Shown here one piece after another: positions 12,713 through 23,373 of a stretch of 64,000 nucleotides of DNA. The translations under genes were made by a program, and so were the position numbers. The number at the start of each line of letters is the position of its first letter. The stretch's first letter is position 1. The notes below the pieces were generated by a model. The model worked only from the letters and a program-made list of their open reading frames with translations, was not told the origin of the DNA and made no database searches. Source of the stretch: Parietaria judaica (lineage: Eukaryota; Streptophyta; Magnoliopsida; Rosales; Urticaceae); assembly GCA_954871525.1 (NCBI GenBank), contig OX940865.1, positions 12,538,606-12,602,605 of the forward strand, in the 5' to 3' direction.

Positions 12713-14117
12713 GTTTAAATATTTGGAGAGTAAAATAATATTAGTGCTCAAAATTATTAATCATTAAATCTAAGACAATAATACTTTCACTGACAATTGT
12801 ATAAAATATAAGTTTTGAGGGCTAAGTATTCTAGGACGGGTAAAAGAACATAGTAAAATTGAAAAGTGAAAATTTTGGAAATTTAAAAGATAAAAATGAA
12901 AAAAAAAATTTAACGTAAATTTTAGACGTTTTTTTTTTAAGAGTTTGGTTGTACGTCGACCCGCCTCTGATTTTTGTATAATTGTAATTCGGAATTTCTT
13001 TAATTGCAATTAAACATTGGAATCGGTAATTTTTTTGAAGGTTCATTAGTCAAGACTGTCGGATCGATTGCTTAGTTGCTATTAGAAAAAGAAATTATAT
13101 GTTTTTGAAAAACCGGAAGTGAAAATTTCGTAACTGGGTACGACAGAGACGGAATTAGAAATTTGAACTAATATATTCACAGGACCATTTTTAGGGAGTT
13201 GATATTTAATACTAGTCTAAATTAGGATTTAATATCAAGCCTAATTAATTGGTTATAGTGTTTATCTAGGTTATAGTCTCTAATGTGTAAAAATAAATTG
13301 GAGAGATAAATTAATTCGTCGTAGAATTATTCACAAACCTTTAGGACTTGATAATCTTATAATGATTTTTTTGATACTTAGAATATTTTATTTTAGAACA
13401 AAGAGAATATTTTATTGCTGTTGTGTGGTTCTAGAGAATTAGGAATATCTGGATTAAAGAATTATTTCTTTTTCTAATATTCAAATGATGTACATTGATT
13501 CTCCATTCTTATTTATATTCTTTCTGCTTTGACTTTCTAAAAATCTTTAAAAATAAAATCAAAATAATATAATTGGTGCTATTTGGTTCCTTTTTTATAA
13601 AGAACGTATAGATTTAGTCATTCTATATATATAATATATATAAAAAGCATAAGCAACCTCTTATTCTCTATGGTGGGTGGGTAAAATTAACTTTTTTTTA
13701 ATAACAAAAATAACTTATATTTAAGATTGTATTATGATTCTGACTTTTTACCTTCAATAGTTCAATTAGCAGAAAAACGTTATAATTTTTAATTAAAAAT
13801 ATTAAAAAATTCAAGAATCAGTAAAATTAAATCATGAAATGGGGCAATTCCGCTAATTTTGATTTAAGCAGAGGTAAAAATTGAAGCAGTCGTGGTAAAA
13901 AGAGGGGGTAAAAACATGCAAAATAAAGATGTGATTCTGAGCAACCTCCATGCGAATATCTAAAAGCTCCAATATCAGAAACAATGAATCAACTTGTCCA
14001 AGGATGCTTCCTCCAGAATGTTCTTCTAAAGCTACAGTACCGATAATACCCTCCATCGCTCTGTGCATTGGAGTGAAGTGGCCAAAATGCAATTCAGAAA
14101 ATAAAATATAAACCAAC

Positions 14118-14425
14118 CTGGTTGAGAAGGAGCAGCGAGTCGCCGATAATTCGCCGGAGTTTCCGATAGAAGGAGATTAGCCTGAAAGCAAGAACGAAAG
14201 AAGAGATTATATATATACATATGTATATGTGTATGTGTTGAAGATTGAGTGGAGAGTGTTGTAGTAGAGACCTGAGGGAGAGGACACGGAGGTTTCTCAC
14301 ATGGTGATTGTGAGTCAAAACTGGTCAGAGAAGCAGAGACACAGAGAGAGAGAGTGTTGGGAATGGTCAGCTTCTGAAATCAAACTAAGCCAAATGGAAG
14401 GTGTCTCTCTCTCTCTGTCTTGTAT
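14118..14425 (-). other. ACR3: Putative ACR3 non-coding first exon
   Basis: Upstream of the ACR3 start codon on the same strand lies a CT-rich leader-like stretch downstream of a TATA-like box. It ends at a strong donor, CAG|GTTGGT, with the last exon base at 14118. The 5' leader would then contain an intron of about 3.2 kb, holding the hAT-type element at 11100-12712. The acceptor is uncertain; AG at 10856-10855 just before the ATG is one candidate. Leader introns are common in plant regulatory genes. Boundaries are inference. Confidence 0.5.
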
Positions 14426-14450
14426 GCGTTGTTGTTTTGGCTGATATTTG

Positions 14451-14461
14451 TTTTTATAATA
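14451..14461 (-). promoter_or_regulatory. ACR3: Candidate TATA box of ACR3
   Basis: On the minus strand the sequence reads TATTATAAAAA, placed about 30 bp before the CT-rich leader. It lies only about 90 bp from the edge of the nested transposon complex that begins at 14549. Confidence 0.5.
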
Positions 14462-14859
14462 TAAATAAATAAATATGTGAAAAAGGAGATGAGTCGAACA
14501 CGCGTGGCATCGACTTGTCGAAGTGGCATAAATATTTAAGTAAGGTAAGGGTTAGTTGCGGTGAAATACTCAATCTCTAAAAGTGGCGGCAATAGCAATT
14601 TAAGGAACGTTTTTGTGGGGTTGACCAATATTGTTGCTCGTTTGCCTGTTGGGGTCCGTCGCATGGGTATTAACTGCGGGCCACGTGTTAATGGTGGTAC
14701 ACGTAACCGATTTATCGTCAAAGTTAGTGGCATATGCCCAATCTATAAAAGTGGCGGCAATAGTACTCAAAGAACGTTTTGAGGGGTTGACTTATCACCG
14801 TTCGTTTGGTAATATTGGCTAACGTAATTGCACATATGGCATTTCACGGTGGACAAGTG

Positions 14860-14864
14860 GCGAG
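14860..14864. repeat. Target-site duplication of Copia element, left
   Basis: GCGAG directly before the 5' LTR; repeated exactly after the 3' LTR at 16629-16633. Five bp is the usual Copia duplication length. Confidence 0.9.
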
Positions 14865-15046
14865 TGTTAGAGTATATTCTGTATAGCTGTAGTTTAAACT
14901 TTATGTTTAGCTGTTGTTATTAACAGCTGTAGTTCTCTGGGTATAAATACCAGATTGTAACAGATTGTTCATTAAGTCAATATAACAGAATTCTCTTTCC
15001 AAATTTGTTTGGCTCGCTTTCTCTCTTTCTCTTCTATAGTTCATCA
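14865..15046 (+). repeat. 5' LTR of Copia element
   Basis: 182 bp, starting TGTTAGAGTATATTC and ending TAGTTCATCA, the TG...CA form of an LTR. It contains a TATA-like GGTATAAATACC around 14940, the likely U3 promoter. Confidence 0.95.
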
Positions 15047-15058
15047 TGGTATCAGAGC
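15047..15058 (+). other. Primer-binding site
   Basis: TGGTATCAGAGC directly abuts the 5' LTR. This is the initiator-methionine tRNA complement used by plant Copia elements. Confidence 0.95.
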
Positions 15059-15084
15059 AACGATCTGCATCTGAAGAAGCTTCC

Positions 15085-16031
15085 ATGGCGGATTTCAGAA
15101 GCAACAATGGCGGATCCGTGAATCTCGTCTCCTTCAGCCACTCGCTGTCGATCAAGCTGCACGAAACGAATTTCCTCGTCTGGAAACAACAAATTCTTTC
15201 AGCTGTTCTTGGATATGGCCTTGAGGAGTATCTTTTCAACAAGGATCTTGCACCTTCAAGATTTGAAGAATCTGGTTCTCCAAACAGAGCCTTCAATCTA
15301 TTTTGTAAGCAAGATCATATCCTCATGCTATGGATCTTGACCTCGATTTCAGATATGCTTTTTCCTCACCTGGTTGGATGCGATTCAAGCTACGGTTTGT
15401 GGAATCGATTGACTGAATACTTTACCTCGCAAAAAAGATCCAGAGCTCGTCAACTGAAGCTCGAATTACAGAGCATCAAGAAAGAAGGACTTTCTTTGCT
15501 CAAATATCTCGCAAAGATCAAGTCTATCGTGGATCTTTGAATTCTGTTGGAACTTTCTTGACGACTGAAGATCACATCGATGCGATTCTCAATGAATTGC
15601 CACAGGAGTATGAATCTTTTGTCACATCCTTCGAATTCAGCACGACTCAGTACTCTGTTGCAGCAATTGAGTCGATGTTTCTGTCACGAGAAACTCGCCG
15701 TGAGAAGACGTCCATAGGATCGGAGATCACCATCTCTGCAAATTACACGGCTAACTAGAATTTCTTGCAAAGAGGTAATCCTTCTCGTGGTCACTTCTCG
15801 GCCAATAACCCTCGCTTTGCCTCGAATTCTGGCTCTCGTGGGAGAGGGAGCTTTCGTGGAAGAGGTGGACGAGGAAGGCCTGTTTGGATGGAGAATCGTC
15901 CTCAATGCCAACTATGTGGGAAATTAGGGCACATCGTTGCTGAGTGCTACTATCGATTTGATCAGTCATTCCAAATCCCGACGAATCTGGTTGGGCGCGG
16001 CAAGATGCAGTCCTCTCCTCAGCTACAGCCC
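15085..16031 (+). pseudogene. Copia gag remnant, broken
   Basis: Gag-like protein whose likely start is the ATG at 15085 (MADFRSNNGGSVN). It has the Copia gag region with LHETNFLVWKQQIL, then a zinc knuckle of the form C-x2-C-x4-H-x4-C at about 15906-15947 after an arginine-glycine-rich stretch. It is interrupted by a frameshift near 15535, seen as a change of reading frame between two halves that continue one another, and by an in-frame stop at 15756-15758; after 16031 two or more further stops follow. It cannot make a full gag protein as it stands. Confidence 0.85.
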
Positions 16032-16082
16032 TGACCTTAGATTCATGCTGCCTTCTCCACTCCCTAGGTCAGTGATGATTAC

Positions 16083-16444
16083 GACTGGTATGCAGACTCA
16101 GGAGCGACGCATCATGTCACTCCAGACCCTCAGAATGTTCAGCATAGCCACGAATTTGGAGGAACAAGCCAAGTGCAAGTCGGTAATTGTGCAGGTTTGT
16201 CTATAACCTTAGCATTGTTCTTCTCTCAGCCAACCCAGTGCTTCACGCTCGGACCAAGCACATTGAACTCGATCTGTACTTTGTTCGTGAAAAAGTGTCT
16301 CGTCGGGAAATTATTATCCAACACGTGCCGTCTGTTGATCAAATAGCTGACACTCTCACGAAGCCTCTCTCCGAACCACAGTTCAAGCATCTTCGGTTCA
16401 AGCTCAAGATTGAAAGTCTTACCAATCTTCAGCTTGAGGGGGGA
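16083..16444 (+). pseudogene. Copia protease start fused to RNase H tail
   Basis: From 16083 the frame reads DWYADSGATHHVTP, the start of the retroviral-type aspartic protease with its DSG active-site triad. After about 40 codons the homology breaks (around 16200-16225) and resumes in another frame as HARTKHIELDLYFVREKV and QIADTLTKPL, the end of Copia RNase H. The join marks a deletion of several kilobases of pol. Confidence 0.85.
16436..16444 (+). other. Polypurine tract
   Basis: GAGGGGGGA immediately before the 3' LTR, the plus-strand priming site of LTR retrotransposons. Confidence 0.85.
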
Positions 16445-16628
16445 TGTTAGAGTATATTCTGTATAGCTGTAGTTTAAGCTTTATGTTTAGCTGTTGTTAT
16501 TAACAGTTGTAGTTCTTTGGGTATAAATACTAGATTGTAACAGATTGTTCATTAAGTCAATATTACAGAATTCTCTTTCCAAATCTGTTTGGCTCTCTCT
16601 CTCTCTCTTTCTCTTCTATAGTTCATCA
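16445..16628 (+). repeat. 3' LTR of Copia element
   Basis: 184 bp, about 96 percent identical to the 5' LTR, with a slightly expanded CT repeat near its end. It is followed directly by the GCGAG duplication at 16629-16633. Confidence 0.95.
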
Positions 16629-16799
16629 GCGAGATGTTAACGGATACGTGGCTCAAAGTGACGAAGAAAGAATAACGATATTGGTCAACCCTTTAAAACG
16701 TTCCTTGAGTATTATAGCTTCTACTTTTGGAGGTTAAGTATATGCTACCAACTTTGAAGATAAATTGAGTATTTATATCGCAATGTATGTAACCCTCGC

Positions 16800-17880
16800 T
16801 TTTTCTTAGTCCTCTATTTCTATTCTAAAAAAAAAAAAAATCAGACTCTAGTGTCCTCACAATTTATTAAATTGTAATAATTATTCTTTTTCTAATATCA
16901 TGTATCAAAGATTCAAAATATCTTCCATCATTTTTATGTCCATTTCATGCTTTTAAAAAATATATATCTTTTAGCTTTTTGTTTTCATTTCCTCACCGTA
17001 AGTTAGTTGGAGATCTTGAGAGGAGATAAATGTCGTAATAAATGGTCTGCGCGAAGTTGGAGTGATTTTTTTTTTTTTTTAAAAGAACAATTTGACAAAG
17101 ATAACATGTTTGAGCAAAAACTCTATGGCTTTTAGATCTTTTTATATATATATAAACACAAAAGTTGAAAGTTGTAAATATTTTTTAGCTTCAAAATTAG
17201 AGTTGAATCTCTAAAATTTAGTAAAGAAATGAGTGTGCTATGACTAAAATACAAAATTTGTGCATATATCATACGATATCAATTTAACTCTCATTCTGAA
17301 ATTAAGAGAAAAATAAATAGCTTTGTCCATGCATTCATCCTTACTGTTTCCTTCGTGAGGAAAGATACAATAAGAGAATGCTTATGCAGGTAAGGGTTCT
17401 TCAAGTCACCATTGAAATTTGTTGATGATTTAAGGTTTCAAGTCTTTGATCTTTAGATTAAATAAAAGGGTACGGTCATCCATATGTAATTGATTAAACG
17501 AACCAAAATGATTGAAAGAGAAATACGTATGAAACTCAAATACAAGAAATCGTAGAAAAATTAATAATTAAACCAATCAATCTACTTTATATTAAATTCC
17601 ATTTATACTCAGATATTTGTCAGAGAGATATTATGTTACGAAATTGACGTGTGATCTACATAATAAGTTTAAGAAAATCGCATTTATATTTTTTAGCCGA
17701 ACATTATGACAAATTGACAATCTTTCGCATGAATAATTATAGCCCTCCAATTATAATCATATTTTATTGAATATGACATTGAGCAAAATGTGTGAATATT
17801 ATTATAAATAATAAAAGCATTTATGATAACCCATAGATACGTTTGGCAAAGCTATGTTACATTATATTTCATCGGTACCG
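16800..17880. other. Intergenic, no gene seen
   Basis: AT-rich, with poly-A/T tracts near 16830 and 17068. No exon-like, RNA-like or transposon-end features were recognised. Confidence 0.5.
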
Positions 17881-17904
17881 TTAGTCTTTTATATATATAT
17901 ATAT

Positions 17905-18200
17905 ATATATGGAAACTTCAGTTTATATGTCCGGTAGAGCATGTGTTTTTGAAAAAGTATCAGAATTTGTTAAATTATAAAACTATGCTCCAAAAGTGTT
18001 TATGTAAAGACAAAAAGTGCTTATGTAACATAAATAGTTTTTAGAGCATAGTTTAAAGTATTTAAAAGTGTTTATGTAGAGACAAAAAGTGTGTTGGGGC
18101 ATAATTTTGTAATTTAACAAATTCGGGTACTTTTCCAAAAACACATATTCTACCGGGCATATAAACTGAAATTTCCATATATAAACTGAAATTTCCATAT
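17905..18200. mobile_element. Hairpin MITE in a TA microsatellite
   Basis: Two arms of about 85-90 bp in inverted orientation: left arm from 17905 (GGAAACTTCAGTTTATATG, CATGTGTTTTTGAAAAAGTA, GAATTTGTTAAATTATAAAA), right arm about 18092-18180 with the reverse-complement blocks. By eye they are close to 88 percent identical. The short centre has two copies of AAAAGTGTTTATGTA. Both outer edges run into TA repeats, fitting TA-targeted insertion or insertion in a TA tract. The last 20 bp of the right arm are exactly duplicated in tandem (18161-18180 and 18181-18200). Confidence 0.75.
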
Positions 18201-18627
18201 ATATATATATATATATTGATTGTACTATCTTACGAAATTGCATAATTGAAAAATGGTATCGTCTATTGTTTAAACAGAAACATATAGTGTACCAATTATG
18301 ATCCAGACAATAATATTATTTTACCAAAGTTGGCAAATATTCCAAGTAATAAATAGATTTGGCTTGAGGACAAGGCAATTTGTTCACCGTTTGGATAACC
18401 GTACTTGTCACGCAGTGATAGCATTATTATAAAAAATTATTATCAAGCTAATTTGAACTTTATAATTTATGTACTTGATATGAAATAATGGAGGAACTAT
18501 ATGAGATGAGTGATCATCATAATTGAATAGAATAGTCTTTGGCAACAAAAATAGAAAATAATTTCTCGTGTCGTTTCCGCTTTCATTATATATGTTTATT
18601 TTTTTTATATCTTTTATATTTAATTTA

Positions 18628-19173
18628 AGTCGATAATCTCGGCAAAAGTACCAATACTTTTAAAAAGTGGACCAATAAATACCAATTCTTTTTATTGCCC
18701 GGAAAAAGTTTCAATTCTTTAGTTTTGTGTCCCTATTGGTACCTCCGAAAAAAAAATCGTCCTCCATTGTAAATCATGCCACCGTTACAAAATTTTATCC
18801 ACATTTCCGGTGTAAATTAGCCATCGGAAAGTTGGACGATCAAAGATAATCGTGGATATGTACTTAAAAGGGAGAAAAAATACTTTTTAATTCAACGCCG
18901 AAAGCAGCATAATCCATGATTTGGAATTTTCACGAAAGTGATATGAGGAGACAAAACAAGAGAATTGGAACTTTATTCTAGTAAAAAAAGCATTGGAATA
19001 CAAAACCAAAACTTTTATGTGGCGTGAGTAACGTTGGAGGACACAAATTTTTACAGAGGTACCTATAAGGACACAAAACTAAAAGATTGAAACTTTGTCC
19101 GGGCAAAAAAAAAAGAATTAAAACTTACTGGTCCGTTATTTGAAAGTATTGGTACTTTTGCCAGAATTAACCC
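18628..19173. mobile_element. Mutator-like MITE with long TIRs
   Basis: 546-bp element with TIRs of about 150 bp: left GGCAAAAGTACCAATACTTT, TTGCCCGGAAAAAGTTTCAA, TTTTGTGTCC; right end carries the reverse complements in order. It is flanked by TTTAATTTA (18619-18627) and TTTATTTTA (19174-19182), an 8-of-9 match consistent with a 9-bp duplication. No ORF. Partial relatives are at 23570-23880. Confidence 0.75.
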
Positions 19174-19182
19174 TTTATTTTA

Positions 19183-20362
19183 TTATATGTACATTTATTC
19201 GAGAACAATGTGTTTAAAATTGAAGTAGTTTTGTTAGTACAATACTCGTTATTTTTATGCAGCGATTATTAATTTTTGTGTTCATGCATCGAATATCTAT
19301 TATTACAACTGATTCACTACGTTGAGAACGAGGGCGGACTCAAAATTACAAGATCTGAGGTGCCATAATATAAATAAAATAGATTTTTTCAAATGTGAGG
19401 TGATATCAGTCACCCTCAAATGCACGTGGGTCGCCTCTGGTTCGAAATTCATTTTTACTAAGATACTTCGAGTCCCCCGCTATCAGCTCGACGTAGAGAT
19501 TTTCAAGATCTCAGCCCATTACATGCAATTAAAAGGAAAGAAGATATGTTTGACTTGGTTTGATTTATTGCAAGAAAATTTGATTACATATTGAGAAGAA
19601 TACTTATCATTGTTTGGACTTATATATTATTTTGTTGGATGAGGAACATTAATCATCAAACATTTCAGTCTGAAAAAAAAAAAACCATGTTCAAGGGATT
19701 TAAAAGGGTCAATTTTTATCATAAGATATTAGTATAAGATAGAAGATGTCGTCTTTATAAGCGTTTATACTGAGTGAGTATTGCGAACTGCAAAATTTTA
19801 TTATATTTTTAAAATTTAAAAGTTTATGTACAAGTACAATTATATCGAAAGAAAAAAAGCTCAATTGGTTGGTTGATATTTTAGAACTTTTCAAATCTTC
19901 ACAAGTTTATTTATAATTATATTTTAATAAACAAAATTGTTATATATACTGTATAATAAGTTCTACATGCATGTTGGTACTTTTTCTTTTGAGTTTGTCT
20001 TATTCCGTGGATATATATGCAACAGGCACAAGTAGCCAAAATGAAGTGACAATAATAAACGCATTCCAATGATTTCAATCAAGATAAGGTCAGTGTTTCG
20101 GATGGCTTAGATTTGCCCTAAAGAAATGTTTATTTCTTTCGTAGACTTGATAAAAGTGCATCTTTTTGTGCCCTTTTGTTAACAAGACTATGATTGATTA
20201 TGGGATATTCAAGACAAATTCAACTAAATCATTTATGATATCATCGTCATCGTATATAGTATACCAAATCCTTTATACATGTACCCATGTACGTATATTT
20301 ATCTATTCCGTTGAATGACTGCATCACATACAGAATTTTTTTTTGGCAGATAACCCTTCATG

Positions 20363-20410
<48 letters not shown>

Positions 20411-21655
20411 AATAATTCTTGTTCTGGATTTATTATTTTTTATAAATTTTATTTCGTATTCAACGGCTCTAAAATATCTGGAATATTCATATCCAGCATG
20501 CTAGATTGGAGCGTATTAAAATTAGAATATCACATTTAAATGTAAATTTGTCATAAGCTAGAACATACTGGTATGGATATAAACCGAATCTAACATTTTA
20601 TTGATTTAAACTTTCGTGGCAAAAATATAGAATTTTGACTCCTATATATATCTTTAGAGTGTTAGTAACATATAGTAGAATAAGTGCAAAGAATAGCAAG
20701 AATTTCTAAGCTTTCCTTGTCTGTAAAATAGTCTAAATAAAAAATAAAAAATAAGGGTAAATTTTAAGGTTTTTTCAAAAATTTAGAGGTGAAACATGTG
20801 TAATTTAATGAGGTTGGAGATTCCATATAATATTTTTATATTTTTAATCAACCAATCTACTTATTTTATTATATGGAAATAACTTAAGTACTTATGTCGC
20901 TAATTATATATATTTACGCCGCAATAACTATTAATATTTTTTGGAAATTAACGATTTGGTACTACGATATAAACAATTTTTTAAGTGGTTGATACTTTCC
21001 TTCTAAAGATAAGATTTGGAATATATTGTTAACTTTGAGGTACTTTTACCTTCGTTATCCCTAAATAATAACAGTGAAAGTTTCCAATCTTATACATAGT
21101 AGTGGCAATTGTTCCTAATTTTCTTTATCCGCTAAAAAAACTCAATTTTATTATCAACTCTCCTGCCCGATTTAATTCCAACCATATTAATAACAAAAAA
21201 CATTAAAATCGGCATAATACTTATTGTTTTTAATATAGTACTAAAATAATTAAATTTGGTGCTAAAATGAAATATAACATATTATTAATTATATGGTTGA
21301 AAATTAACTGGGAAAGAAAAATTATGACATTGGGAAGTACTTCTGCCGCAGAAAAGAAAATATTACGTACTTTCACCACTATTATATGATAATATTGGGA
21401 AATTTCGCCGAGGATAACAGCAATGATATCAAGAATACCAATCCCGATATATATAGATGATATCAACTCTTATATAGATGATAAAATCCATGATACTAAC
21501 CTAACCACAACATCGACGATGTTAAAACCGATATCAAGGGTATCGAGGATAATATTAATAATCAGATTCTTAACTTTATTTGTGATATCAGGGATAAATA
21601 AAACATATCAAATTGAAGCTACCCTTAATGTTTACATTACTTAAAAAAAATTCTT
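19183..21655. other. Intergenic, microsatellites only
   Basis: No gene supported. It includes a TA tract followed by a TAA trinucleotide repeat at about 20367-20417 and scattered fragments of MITE-like text (near 20940-21060 and 21300-21420). The small ORF at 19322-19594 sits in a slightly GC-richer stretch but shows no recognisable family. Confidence 0.5.
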
Positions 21656-22490
21656 AAGAACTAATTTAGTGACGAAAAATATTTTACCCACAAATTTTTG
21701 TTTGGACTTAAGAAACATTAAGCACCTAAATAACTTCCTATAATCGGTGTTCTTGTGGGGGAGAGAATAATATGTTGATGTACGATTTAATCCATGTACA
21801 TTTGTATTGATACGATAAAATCTATCTCTGTCGTTTATAAATTAGTCTTAATCATAAAAGTCCAATACCAATAAAAGTCCCATTGAACGGTCAAGAGGAA
21901 TATGCACGACGAAGACAGGTGACGAGGATACTCGTCGACAAAGAAGTGCCCCAAATCATAATGTCGTCGATAAAACCTCTTATATGAAGTCTCATCACCA
22001 ACTGGAGATCAAGAGAGGAGATCGATGAGCCGAATCAAGCGATGTAAAAAGGGATCGAAAAATAATATATACGATATTCTCACACCAAAATTCTCAAAGT
22101 ATCTTACTCTTCAAACCCATTTTCTTCAACGTGATTTGGTCTTAACATAAATACCCGAGCTCTAAGGTAACTTAAAAGCAGAATTACACCAATCATGATT
22201 TTGTGACTGCGGATGAGATTTTTCACCTAAGCATAATCGAGCTTCTTTTGGAGGGAAAACTGAATAAGGAAAGTAAGGTGCATAAAACTTATAAAATTTC
22301 AAAGGTAACAAAACTTCAAAAGAATTAATTTAGTGAAGAAAAATATTTTACTCATAAATCTTGATTTGGACTTCCAAAACATGAGCACCTAATTAGCTTC
22401 CTACACTCGGTGCTCTTGTGGAGGAGAGAATAAATCAAGGTACTTTTTAGACGGAAAATGAGGAGAGTGATCCGCATAAAACTTATTAAA
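21656..22490. repeat. Tandem duplication split by an insertion
   Basis: Two direct copies of a unit of about 115 bp (21656-21770 and 22319-22433) share TTTAGTGA, GAAAAATATTTTAC, TTTGGACTT, GAGCACCTAA, GGTGCTCTTGTG and GGAGAGAATAA blocks. The sequence after each copy also matches (GAAAACTGA...GTGCATAAAACTTATAAAATTTC near 22255 and the counterpart near 22455). So the duplicated unit is longer, and the first copy holds about 475 bp (21771-22245) that the second lacks. That extra block begins with an LTR-like TGTTGATGTACG. Confidence 0.7.
21773..22195 (+). mobile_element. Candidate truncated LTR
   Basis: Starts TGTTGATGTACG and ends GAATTACACCAATCA, a TG...CA form, and sits in one copy of a duplicated unit but not the other. 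The first bases resemble the start of the solo LTR at 41949-42799 read on the minus strand (TGTTGATGTACA). No partner LTR, clear primer-binding site or target duplication was seen. Confidence 0.4.
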
Positions 22491-22561
22491 ATTTCCAGGG
22501 TTTTTTTAGATCATAGTGTTTTTAAAGTTTATGAACTTTCAGGGTACATTAAAATGAAACA

Positions 22562-22597
<36 letters not shown>

Positions 22598-23322
22598 ATA
22601 TTAGATATACATATTGGAATACCTATAATATTTTGTTTCAATTTAATCGCGTAACTAAAAAATCAAATAGTTTGTTTTTACTATATAACTAAAGAAAGAC
22701 GCAAAATCAGAATTCCCCTTCTTTAGCGGCGGGTTAAAGAGAGCTACCCCATCTGTATCCGATCTTACAGTAGATCTTCGATTAATAGATAATTTCGATT
22801 AAAAAATATATTTTATTCGAACTTTAACTAATTTCTTAAAAATTTAACACTCGATAAATTAATAACTGGATGAGATAATACATTTTCTGATCTGAACTAT
22901 ATATAATATATAAAAGTTCTATCGTATAATTTCATATATTAAAAAACGTCTCTAGAATCATGGCTTGCCAATATGGCCTGCAAAATATATCTTCTTTGTA
23001 ATCAATATTTCTTTTCCTTTGAATGTGTTAAAGTTTTTTTATTTTTTATTTTTTATTTTTTTTTATCAAACGATCCACAGTTCCACTCATGTATGTATAT
23101 AACTATATATAGAGTATATTACCACTTATATAATTGAATATTTCAATTTTGGAATTACGAGTATAAAATCTTGCACGCTATTGGGAACCAACCACGAGCA
23201 AGGAATCCAATTCCAACCTACAAATTCCATGGAATCTTTTTTTCTTTCTTTCCTTCTCATGAAAAGAAACCCCTAGCTTAGTTCTGCTGTCCTTTATAAA
23301 GCTCTAAATGCTTTTATATATA

Positions 23323-23373
<51 letters not shown>

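Larger units (their letters stand above)
14865..16628 (+). mobile_element. Internally deleted Copia retrotransposon
   Basis: Complete structural unit: 182-bp 5' LTR, primer-binding site, short gag-pol remnant, polypurine tract and 184-bp 3' LTR, bounded by GCGAG duplications. At 1764 bp it is far shorter than an autonomous Copia (about 5 kb): most of pol (integrase, reverse transcriptase and most of RNase H) is missing. The two LTRs differ at about 8 sites plus a 2-bp indel, near 4 percent, indicating a fairly recent insertion. It interrupts an older inverted-repeat element and lies about 440 bp upstream of the presumed ACR3 transcription start, on the opposite strand. Confidence 0.95.
14549..16795. 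mobile_element. Inverted-repeat element hosting a nested Copia
   Basis: The left flank of the Copia element (about 14549-14650: GGGTTA, then AATACTCAAT, AGGAACGTTTT, GGGTTGACCAATATTGTT) matches the reverse complement of the right flank (about 16665-16795) in the same order. An internal copy of part of the arm is at 14745-14805. It appears to be a Mutator-like MITE relative of the element at 1214, split by the later Copia insertion. A target-site duplication could not be identified, so the outer limits are approximate. The interior carries CACGTG at 14684-14689. Confidence 0.65.
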
